Notes under the pieces: model-generated
Databases searched by the model: none
What the model was told of the DNA's origin: nothing
The model's input: the letters and a program-made list of their open reading frames with translations, nothing else
Position numbers and translations under genes: made by a program
Shown: positions 1 to 5,707 of the stretch, piece by piece
Layout: each line of letters opens with the position of its first letter
How positions within the stretch are numbered: position 1 is the stretch's first letter
DNA from: Gemmatimonadota bacterium
GTDB taxonomy: Bacteria > Gemmatimonadota > Gemmatimonadetes > Gemmatimonadales > Gemmatimonadaceae
Reading direction: 5' to 3'
Length of the DNA: 5,707 bases
NCBI GenBank assembly: GCA_947457715.1
Contig: CANGXK010000185.1
Span: forward strand, 1 to 5,707

Positions 1-709
1 AGACATCGTGCGTCACCACGGAGAAGCCGATCGCGGCGCCATCGGTCGCGCGGAGCGCCGTCACGACGGTGCAGGCCCAGAACAACGAGCCGTCCTGCCG
101 CTGCCGATGGCCTTCTTCTTCGCACCGACCATTGCGGGCCGCGAGCGCCAGCGTGTCCCGCAGATACGCGTCGCCGCCACTCCCCGGGGGCGACAGCAGG
201 GTCATGGGCTGGCCCACCACCGCCGCCGCGGGCCACTGATACACTCGCTCCGCCGGTTCACTCCACGAGTCGACCAGGCCGTCGGCATCGACCGTGAAAA
301 TGGCGTAATCGCGCACCGCGCCTTCGACCGCGCGCAGCCGCTGATCGGCGCGCGACAACTGCCCGCGGGCCGTGGCCAGCGCACCGGCGTCGTTCACGAC
401 CGCAACGATGCGGCCCGGCGCCACCTTCACCAACGAAAGATGGACCCCGCGTTGTGCATTGGGCGCGAGCAGTTCGAGCGCGTCGATGATCACACCGCGC
501 GGCGCGGCGAACCCACGCACGCGCGCCGCGAGGTCGGGAGCGACCGCCCCCAGCGCCACGAACAGATCCTCGAGCGAGCCCGCGTGTGTGAACGGCATGA
601 GCAGCGTCCGAGCCGCCAGATTGGCAACCTCGACGCGCCCGTCTTCGTCCACCTCCACGAGGCCGACAGGCGCCAGCACGAACAGGTCGAGCAGCGCCTC
701 GGGGGTCAC
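1..709 (-). CDS. PAS-domain signalling protein, N-terminal 236 codons (partial, probable sensor kinase)
   Basis: The reading frame is open from a GTG at 709 down to the window edge, with no stop in 236 codons. Two PAS-type domains are visible. The first (about residues 5-110) begins with LAPVGLVEVDEDGRVEVAN, the usual PAS N-terminal strand-turn pattern. A short helical linker (about 112-130, ARGQLSRADQRLRAVEGAV) could form a coiled coil. The second PAS (about 133-236) is more canonical: DYAIFTVDADGLVDSW near its start and RQDGSLFWACTVVTALR in the later strands. PAS domains sense ligands, redox state or light, or mediate dimerisation. No signal peptide or membrane helix appears, so a cytoplasmic location is likely. 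The output domain is off the window; a histidine kinase is the commonest partner, but a cyclase or transcription factor is possible. The GTG start is supported by its overlap with the thrS stop (GTGA) and by a GGAGG seven bases upstream. The PAS call is firm; the kinase call is inference. Confidence 0.85.
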   Translation of the reverse strand, partial: MTPEALLDLFVLAPVGLVEVDEDGRVEVANLAARTLLMPFTHAGSLEDLFVALGAVAPDLAARVRGFAAPRGVIIDALELLAPNAQRGVHLSLVKVAPGRIVAVVNDAGALATARGQLSRADQRLRAVEGAVRDYAIFTVDADGLVDSWSEPAERVYQWPAAAVVGQPMTLLSPPGSGGDAYLRDTLALAARNGRCEEEGHRQRQDGSLFWACTVVTALRATDGAAIGFSVVTHDV

Positions 710-2721
710 GTGGTCGCCTCCGGCTGTTCCGTCGGCACGGCGGCCAGCACGTCTGCCGGGATCGCCAGCGTGCGATCGGCAATTTCGTGCAGCACGCGCG
801 CGATGAACGCATCGGACGACATGATGTCCTGCTTCTTCCCGGCACCGCGCGACCGCAGGGCGACGGTGTTCTCGTCGGCTTCACGGCGGCCGATCACGCA
901 CATGTACGGCACCTTGTTCACTTCGCCTTCACGCACGCGGTAGTTGAGCGTTTCGTTGCGCGCGTCGAGTGTGGCGCGGATACCGGCCGCCTTCATGCGG
1001 GCCACCAACGCTTCCGCATGTTCGTTATAGTCGATCGCGATCGGGATCACGCGCACCTGCTCGGGCGAGAGCCACACCGGGAAGACGCCGGCGAAGTGCT
1101 CGATCAGGATGGCGATGAACCGCTCGAACGATCCGCTCACGGCGCGGTGGATCACCACCGGACGATGCGGCACGTTGTCGTCACCCGTGTACGTCAGGTC
1201 GAAGCGCTCTGGCGCGTTGTAGTCAAGCTGAATCGTGCCAAGCTGCCAGGCGCGCCCGATGCTGTCCGTGACGTCGAAGTCGATCTTCGGGCCGTAGAAC
1301 GCGCCGTCGCCTTCCTTCATCTCGTACGGGCGGCCTGTGCTGTCGAGCGCGGCCCGCAGCGCGGCTTCCGCGCGATCCCACAGCTCGTCGGATCCGATGC
1401 GCTGCTCAGGACGCGTCGCGAACTTGAGCTTCGCGGTGAGCCCGAACGTGTCGTAGTAGGCGAGAATGAAGTCCATGAGAAACTTCACCTCGTCGGCGAT
1501 CTGATCTTCACGCAGGTACACGTGACAGTCGTCCTGCGCGAACTGCCGCACGCGCGTGAGCCCCGACAGCGCGCCCGAGAGCTCGTTGCGGTGCAGCACG
1601 TCGAACGTGACGTAGCGCATGGGCAGATCGCGATACGAATGCTTGCTCGACGCGAAGTACAAATGGTGCGACGGGCAGTTCATCGGCTTGAGCGACATGT
1701 CATGCTCGCCCGTCTCGCTGTCGAGGACGAGGAACATGTTTTCCTTGTACTTGCCCCAGTGTCCCGACTGCTCCCACAGCGCCTTGTTGTACAGCAGCGG
1801 CGTCTTGATTTCCTTGAACGCTTCCTGCTGACGCTCGCGCACGAAGGCTTCGAGGGTGTTGTACAACGTGGTGCCCTTGGGCGTCCAGAACACGGCGCCG
1901 GGCGCGACGGGGAACAGCTGAAACAGGTCGAGCGCCTTGCCGAGCACGCGATGGTCGCGCTTCTTGGCCTCCTCGAGATTGTGCAGGTGCTGCTCGAGGT
2001 CGTCCTTCTTGAAGAAGGCCGTGGCATAAATGCGCTGCAGCATCTGCCGCTTCACGTCGCCGCGCCAGTAGGCCCCGGCGGTGGTGAGCAGCTTGAAGTG
2101 CTTGAGGTACGATGTGTCCGGGACGTGCGGGCCGCGGCACAGGTCGATGAACGGGCCGTCGGTGTACGTGCTGATGACCTCGTCGCTGCCCTCGAAATCG
2201 TCGAGGCGCTCGAGCTTGAGCGGATCGTCGGCGAAGCGCACGCGCGCCTCGGTGAGCGACACTTCCTCGCGCACGAACGGGTACTTCTCGGCCACGACCT
2301 TCTTCATCTCGGCTTCGAACGCGGCGAGATCGTCGGGCGTGAACGGCTTCTCGACTTCGAAGTCGTAGTAGAAGCCGTCGTCGATGGCCGGACCGAAGCC
2401 GATCTTGGCATCCGGGCGCAAACGGCGCACCGCGGTGGCCAAAATATGGGCGCCGGAGTGACGCAGCACCTGCACCGCACGCGGGTCCTTCTCCGTGATC
2501 ACCACAAAGGAACCCGACGCCCGCAGTGGGGTCATGAGGTCGAGCACCTCTCCATCCACGGCCACCGCCAGCGACGCCTGCAGCAGGCGTGCCCCGATCG
2601 AGCCCACCACGTCGCGCGCCAGCGTCCCGGGCGGAACCTCGCGGGTGGAACCATCAGGAAGGGTCAGGACGATGTGCGCGTTGGCAGCAGCGTCAGCAGC
2701 AGATTGCAAACCGGCAGTCAT
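706..2721 (-). CDS. thrS: Threonyl-tRNA synthetase
   Basis: Class II synthetase that activates threonine with ATP and charges tRNA-Thr in the cytoplasm. The 671-residue protein has the full bacterial architecture. A TGS domain occupies about residues 15-77. The editing domain that removes mischarged Ser-tRNA-Thr shows HSGAH (H88, H92) and CRGPH (C195, H199). The catalytic core spans about 270-550. The zinc ligands expected from the E. coli enzyme are C349 (KPMNCPSH), H400 (QDDCH) and H525 (IHRAVSG); the C-to-H spacing of 51 residues equals that of E. coli C334-H385. Motif 2 is HRNELSGALSGLTRVRQF with R378, and motif 3 is GSFERF with R534. The anticodon-binding domain lies at about 553-650. 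The ATG at 2721 sits just before the TGS domain but lacks a recognisable Shine-Dalgarno. The stop overlaps the downstream PAS gene by four bases. No catalytic residue I checked is missing. Confidence 0.98.
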   Translation of the reverse strand: MTAGLQSAADAAANAHIVLTLPDGSTREVPPGTLARDVVGSIGARLLQASLAVAVDGEVLDLMTPLRASGSFVVITEKDPRAVQVLRHSGAHILATAVRRLRPDAKIGFGPAIDDGFYYDFEVEKPFTPDDLAAFEAEMKKVVAEKYPFVREEVSLTEARVRFADDPLKLERLDDFEGSDEVISTYTDGPFIDLCRGPHVPDTSYLKHFKLLTTAGAYWRGDVKRQMLQRIYATAFFKKDDLEQHLHNLEEAKKRDHRVLGKALDLFQLFPVAPGAVFWTPKGTTLYNTLEAFVRERQQEAFKEIKTPLLYNKALWEQSGHWGKYKENMFLVLDSETGEHDMSLKPMNCPSHHLYFASSKHSYRDLPMRYVTFDVLHRNELSGALSGLTRVRQFAQDDCHVYLREDQIADEVKFLMDFILAYYDTFGLTAKLKFATRPEQRIGSDELWDRAEAALRAALDSTGRPYEMKEGDGAFYGPKIDFDVTDSIGRAWQLGTIQLDYNAPERFDLTYTGDDNVPHRPVVIHRAVSGSFERFIAILIEHFAGVFPVWLSPEQVRVIPIAIDYNEHAEALVARMKAAGIRATLDARNETLNYRVREGEVNKVPYMCVIGRREADENTVALRSRGAGKKQDIMSSDAFIARVLHEIADRTLAIPADVLAAVPTEQPEATT
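717..721 (-). promoter_or_regulatory. Shine-Dalgarno for the PAS gene, inside the thrS 3' end
   Basis: GGAGG on the minus strand lies seven bases before the GTG at 709, within the last codons of thrS. It decides the unusual GTG start and indicates independent or coupled re-initiation after thrS translation. It contrasts with thrS itself, which has no such motif. Confidence 0.7.
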
Positions 2722-2741
2722 CAGGAGCGGGCAGAGAGGGT

Positions 2742-2768
2742 GAACGCCCTCGCTGAGCGAGGACGTTC
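2742..2768 (-). promoter_or_regulatory. Stem-loop in the thrS 5' leader
   Basis: In the minus-strand transcript, GAACGUCCUCGC and GCGAGGGCGUUC form a 12-bp stem with one U-G wobble and a three-base UCA loop. It ends 20 bases before the thrS start codon. No U-run follows in either direction, so it does not look like an intrinsic terminator. A leader structure that controls translation (E. coli thrS is autoregulated through leader stem-loops bound by ThrRS) or protects the 5' end are both possible. The structure is directly visible; the role is inference. Confidence 0.5.
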
Positions 2769-2770
2769 AA

Positions 2771-2798
2771 GTTATCCTTGCACAAGGAGTCACGCCAA
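2771..2798 (-). promoter_or_regulatory. thrS: Candidate thrS promoter
   Basis: On the minus strand, TTGGCG (2798-2793) and GATAAC (2776-2771) are separated by 16 bases, and each matches four of six bases of the sigma-70 consensus. Transcription would start near 2764, inside the first arm of the leader stem-loop, about 43 bases before the thrS start codon. The match is weak and comes from eye inspection only, but it is the best candidate in the divergent gap. Confidence 0.3.
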
Positions 2799-2847
2799 GA
2801 TCAGTTGCGATCCTCGTCGTCGATCGCAGCGGCTGGTGTCGGGTCAC

Positions 2848-2853
2848 GGAGGT
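2848..2853 (+). promoter_or_regulatory. Shine-Dalgarno deciding the BON-protein start
   Basis: GGAGGT precedes two adjacent in-frame ATG codons at 2857 and 2860. The gap is three bases to the first and six to the second, so 2860 is the better-spaced start. The choice changes the protein by one methionine only. Confidence 0.7.
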
Positions 2854-2859
2854 GGCATG

Positions 2860-3600
2860 ATGGCACAATCCCGATTCAGGAAGCGTCCCACGCGGACGTC
2901 GTCGGTGCTGCTGGTGGCGCTCGGTGCGGTCGCTGGCGTTGCCCTCGGTATGCTCGTGGCCGACCGCGTCGGCGGGTGGGATGGTCTGCTCCGCCGTGGT
3001 GGCCGTGGCAGCCGCCGAGAGCCCGGGCCAGAAGGCTGGCGTGGCGACGAGCGCCGCACGGATGCGTTCGACGAGCTCGCCGACGACGATTCCGAGCTGT
3101 CCGGTGAGTCCATTGCTCACATGCACGTCCGTCACCGCGGTGAGCATCAGGGGGCAACGCCGGAGGCCATGCCCGACCGCCTGTCCACGCGCGAGCGCCT
3201 TCGGGATCGCATGCGCGACCGGCGCACGCGGTCCATGGAACCGGAGCTCGCGGTCGCCCCAGCGGCGGCGGCGCATCGCGCCCGCGCCCCGCTGGCCGAC
3301 ATCGCGGTGATTCCGATCGGCCCATCGGTCCCTACCCACGAGGAGCTCGAATCGCGCGTCCTCGAGGCCTTCCGCAATGACCCGGTGCTGGAGGCCCGCG
3401 CCATCGACATTGGCGCGGTGGGTTCGGGAACCATCGAGCTCACCGGCTGGGTGGACAGCACGGGCGAGATCGCGCACGCCCTGACCCTCGCCCGGGGGGT
3501 TCCCGGGGTGACCGCGGTGGTCGATCATCTGGCCGTCCGCGGACCGGGCGCGATCCAGAGCCACCGCACGGCACAGTACCAGACACCGCACCGGCGGTAA
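2860..3600 (+). CDS. Membrane-anchored BON-domain protein
   Basis: The 246-residue protein has a short basic N-terminus (RFRKRPTR), one hydrophobic helix (about residues 14-35, SSVLLVALGAVAGVALGML) and no obvious signal-peptidase site, so it is probably membrane-anchored. By the positive-inside rule the N-terminus is cytoplasmic and the rest lies outside. A charged, low-complexity linker rich in Arg, Asp, Glu and Gly follows (about 43-145), with a histidine cluster HMHVRHRGEH at 87-96. The C-terminal domain (about 160-227) matches the BON fold of OsmY-type proteins: a helix (EELESRVLEAFRNDP), the strand IELTGWVDS, a second helix ending in ARGVPGV, and the final strand VDHLAV. BON domains generally associate with envelopes or phospholipids. 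The molecular role here is unknown. The gene is transcribed away from thrS and ends 99 bases before valS. An open frame continues far upstream antisense to thrS, but the Shine-Dalgarno and the composition change mark the true start. An alternative start is 2857. Confidence 0.85.
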   Translation: MAQSRFRKRPTRTSSVLLVALGAVAGVALGMLVADRVGGWDGLLRRGGRGSRREPGPEGWRGDERRTDAFDELADDDSELSGESIAHMHVRHRGEHQGATPEAMPDRLSTRERLRDRMRDRRTRSMEPELAVAPAAAAHRARAPLADIAVIPIGPSVPTHEELESRVLEAFRNDPVLEARAIDIGAVGSGTIELTGWVDSTGEIAHALTLARGVPGVTAVVDHLAVRGPGAIQSHRTAQYQTPHRR

Positions 3601-3607
3601 CCGCTCG

Positions 3608-3642
3608 CGGCCACCGCGCGCGGCCACCACGCGCGGTGGCCG
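3608..3642 (+). terminator. GC-rich stem-loop, probable terminator of the BON gene
   Basis: CGGCCACCGCGCG (3608-3620) and CGCGCGGTGGCCG (3630-3642) are perfect 13-base inverted repeats around a nine-base loop, starting seven bases after the BON stop codon. The position suits a terminator that separates this gene from valS. No T-run follows on either strand, so it would be a non-canonical terminator, as in many high-GC genomes, or an mRNA 3'-end stabiliser. The loop repeats the first eight bases of the left arm (CGGCCACC), which permits a shorter alternative hairpin. Confidence 0.6.
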
Positions 3643-3688
3643 TCCGGGGTAGCCCAGACGGGTGGGCCAGTCGCCCGCTCACCCGTGT

Positions 3689-3694
3689 TATCTT
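3689..3694 (+). promoter_or_regulatory. valS: Candidate -10 element for a leaderless valS transcript
   Basis: TATCTT matches four of six bases of TATAAT and ends five bases before the valS ATG. Transcription from it would begin at or within a base or two of the start codon. No Shine-Dalgarno precedes valS, which fits a leaderless mRNA. I see no convincing -35 box, so this remains tentative. Confidence 0.3.
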
Positions 3695-3699
3695 GGGCC

Positions 3700-5707
3700 A
3701 TGACTGCGCCCGACACGAATCCGCTGCCCACGACCTACGACGCTGCCGCCACGGAGTCCACCTGGTACGCCCGGTGGACCGAGCACGGGGTGTTCACCGC
3801 TGATGCCGAACGCGCCGCCACGCGCGAGCCGTTCGTGATCGTGATCCCGCCGCCCAATGTGACGGCGGTGCTGCACATGGGGCATGGCCTCAACAACACC
3901 GTGCAGGACGTGCTCATCCGCTGGCGCCGCATGGCCGGCGATGAAGCACTCTGGCTGCCGGGCACCGACCATGCCGGCATCGCCACGCAAAACGTGGTCG
4001 AAAAGCAGCTCGCCGCCAACGGGCAGACGCGCTTCGATGTGGGCCGTGGCCCGTTCGTGGAGAAGGTGGCCGAGTTCGTGGAGCACACGGGCGGCGAGAT
4101 CCTGAATCAGCTCAAGGCGATCGGATCGAGCGCCGACTGGTCGCGCACCGCCTACACATTCTCCCCTGCCCTCTCGAAGTCGGTGCGCGAAGCGTTCGTG
4201 CGCCTGCACGAAGACGGCCTCGTGTACAAGGGACACCGCGTCATCCACTGGTGCCCGCGCTGCGGCACCTCCCTGTCGGATGAAGAAGCGGAGTTCACGG
4301 ACACGACGGGCAAGCTCTACCACCTCAAGTACACGCTCGCCGACGACCAGACGCAGTCGATCACCGTGGCCACCACGCGCCCGGAAACGATGCTCGGCGA
4401 CGTGGCCGTGGCCGTGAACCCCGACGACGAGCGCTATCTCGCGATCATCGGGAAAGAGGTCGTGCTGCCGATCAACGGCATGCGCATTCCGATCATTGCC
4501 GATACGTACACCGACGCCGCGTTCGGCACCGGTGCCGTGAAGATCACGCCCGCGCACGACGCGAACGACTTCGAGGTGGGCAAGCGCCATGGCTTGGCGA
4601 TGCCCGTCGTGATCGATGCCGAAGGCATCGTGCGTGAAGTGGAAGACGCCGCCGGCCGTGTGCCCGCCGCACTGTCCGGGCTGGATCGTGCCGAGGCCCG
4701 CACCGCCATCGTGGCTATGCTCGAATCGGCGGGCGCGTTGGTCAAGATCGAGCCGCACGCGCACGCGGTGCGTCATTGCTATCGCTGCGACACCGTGGTG
4801 GAGCCGCGCCTGTCCGATCAGTGGTTCGTGCGCATGCGTCCGCTCGCCGATAAGGCGCTCGACGTATTGCGTGGCGGTCAGCTGCGCATTCTGCCCGACC
4901 GCTGGGAAGCCGTGTATGTGAACTGGCTGGAAGGCATTCGCGACTGGAACATCTCGCGGCAGATCTGGTGGGGTCATCGCGTGCCGGTGTGGTACTGCGA
5001 CAACCCGGCCTGCTCGCAGGAACCGATCGTGTCGCGCACCGATGTGACCGCGTGCCCGTCGTGCCATGGCACGGTGCGTCAGGACGAAGACGTGCTCGAC
5101 ACCTGGTTCTCGTCGTGGCTGTGGCCCTTCTCCACGCTCGGCTGGCCCGACGAAACGCCCGACCTGAAGGCGTTCTATCCGGGCGACGTGCTGGTCACGG
5201 CGCCGGAGATCCTGTTCTTCTGGGTGTCGCGCATGGTGATGTCGGGGTGCTGGTTCCTCGACCAGACGCCGTTCCACACCGTGTATCTGCATGGCACGGT
5301 GCGCGACATGCAGCACAAGAAGATGTCGAAGTCGCTGGGCAACGGCATCGATCCGCTCGACGTCGTGAAGCTGTACGGCGCCGATGCGCTGCGCTGGACG
5401 ATGACGGCCGGCCTCGGTCTCGGCGTCGATGTCATGCTCGACCCCAACGATCTCGAGAAGTCGTTCGCCCCCGGGCGCAACTTCTGCACGAAGCTCTGGA
5501 ACATCGGACGCTTCCTGCTGTCGCGCGTGGGCACCGAACCGCTGCAACCACTGTCGTCGATTGCGCCGGAGCGGCTCACCGCCGCCGATCAGTGGATCCT
5601 CGATCGTCTCGATCAGGCCATTCTCGATTGCGACGCCGCACTCGGTCCGCCGCGCCCGGCCAACGGGCATACGTGGACGGACGCGGAACGCGGCCGTGGC
5701 CTGCGCT
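3700..5707 (+). CDS. valS: Valyl-tRNA synthetase, N-terminal 669 codons (partial at right edge)
   Basis: Class I synthetase that charges tRNA-Val and hydrolyses mischarged Thr-tRNA-Val. The frame is open from ATG 3700 to the window end. The HIGH motif is HMGH (residues 59-62), preceded by PPPNVTAVL. The CP1 editing domain (about 200-350) shows TTRPETMLGD (225-234) and TPAHDANDFEVG with D287. Two four-cysteine sets are present: C185/C188 (WCPRC) with C360/C363 (CYRC), and C433/C438 with C452/C455 (CPSC). They resemble the zinc sites known in Thermus-type ValRS. WLEGIRDWNISRQIWWGHRVPVWYC and DVLDTWFSSWLWPFSTLGWP identify ValRS rather than IleRS or LeuRS. KMSKS is at 541-545. The start of the anticodon-binding helical domain (FAPGRNFCTKLWNIGRFLL) is seen; the rest and any C-terminal coiled coil are outside. 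Family length is roughly 880-950, so about three quarters is present. The start fits the usual N-terminus (LPTTYDAAATESTWYARW), but no Shine-Dalgarno precedes it. Confidence 0.97.
   Translation, partial: MTAPDTNPLPTTYDAAATESTWYARWTEHGVFTADAERAATREPFVIVIPPPNVTAVLHMGHGLNNTVQDVLIRWRRMAGDEALWLPGTDHAGIATQNVVEKQLAANGQTRFDVGRGPFVEKVAEFVEHTGGEILNQLKAIGSSADWSRTAYTFSPALSKSVREAFVRLHEDGLVYKGHRVIHWCPRCGTSLSDEEAEFTDTTGKLYHLKYTLADDQTQSITVATTRPETMLGDVAVAVNPDDERYLAIIGKEVVLPINGMRIPIIADTYTDAAFGTGAVKITPAHDANDFEVGKRHGLAMPVVIDAEGIVREVEDAAGRVPAALSGLDRAEARTAIVAMLESAGALVKIEPHAHAVRHCYRCDTVVEPRLSDQWFVRMRPLADKALDVLRGGQLRILPDRWEAVYVNWLEGIRDWNISRQIWWGHRVPVWYCDNPACSQEPIVSRTDVTACPSCHGTVRQDEDVLDTWFSSWLWPFSTLGWPDETPDLKAFYPGDVLVTAPEILFFWVSRMVMSGCWFLDQTPFHTVYLHGTVRDMQHKKMSKSLGNGIDPLDVVKLYGADALRWTMTAGLGLGVDVMLDPNDLEKSFAPGRNFCTKLWNIGRFLLSRVGTEPLQPLSSIAPERLTAADQWILDRLDQAILDCDAALGPPRPANGHTWTDAERGRGLR

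Noticed and set aside
8..943. Plus-strand open frame of 311 codons at the left edge
   Set aside because: It crosses the end of thrS and the PAS gene on the opposite strand. The PAS domains and coupled start support the minus strand, and this frame shows only GC-driven composition.
787..2856. Very long open frame antisense to thrS that continues in frame into the BON gene
   Set aside because: Its sequence is Arg/His/Val-rich as expected for the complement of a high-GC gene, no domain is visible, and thrS on the other strand is unambiguous. Only the part after the Shine-Dalgarno at 2848 is real.
2722..2859. T-box riboswitch for thrS
   Set aside because: The gap is only 138 bases, and I see no T-box consensus, no specifier loop and no antiterminator/terminator pair with a U-run.
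2767..3630. Minus-strand open frame of 287 codons opposite the BON gene
   Set aside because: The plus-strand frame has a Shine-Dalgarno, a membrane helix and a BON domain, whereas this one has none of these.
3688..5670. 660-codon open frame on the minus strand opposite valS
   Set aside because: It is fully antisense to an unmistakable ValRS, with no recognisable domain and the low-complexity His/Arg/Gly composition of a shadow frame.

Overview
This is a high-GC bacterial chromosomal window of ordinary core-genome character. Two aminoacyl-tRNA synthetase genes flank a small membrane-anchored BON-domain gene, and part of a PAS sensor gene lies at the left edge. I see no mobile element, tRNA, rRNA or CRISPR array. 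The GC-rich codon use, the Thr/Val synthetase types and the poor or absent Shine-Dalgarno sequences before both synthetases would fit Gemmatimonadota. That assignment is recognition from memory and was not tested.

Layout. Minus strand, 2721 to 1: thrS (671 aa, complete) is followed, with a 4-base GTGA stop/start overlap, by a PAS-domain protein that runs off the left edge (236 codons visible, probably a sensor kinase). Positions 2722-2859 form a divergent intergenic region. It holds a 12-bp hairpin in the thrS leader, a weak thrS promoter candidate, and a strong Shine-Dalgarno for the rightward gene. Plus strand: a 246-aa protein with one N-terminal membrane helix, a long charged linker and a C-terminal BON domain (2860-3600); a 13-bp perfect GC-rich stem-loop (3608-3642) that probably ends its transcript; then valS from 3700 off the right edge (669 codons visible, including the HIGH-type motif, editing domain, two cysteine clusters and KMSKS).

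Function. ThrRS and ValRS both charge tRNAs for translation, and both discriminate against near-isosteric amino acids (Ser versus Thr; Thr versus Val) through editing domains that are visible here. The PAS protein is translationally coupled to thrS, so its level probably tracks that of ThrRS; whether this is regulation or convenience cannot be read from the window. The BON protein looks like an envelope protein with no obvious mechanistic link to either synthetase.

I did not find a clearly new biological system. The items most worth a second look are the possible leaderless valS start, the thrS leader hairpin, the competing hairpins before valS, and the thrS-PAS coupling.
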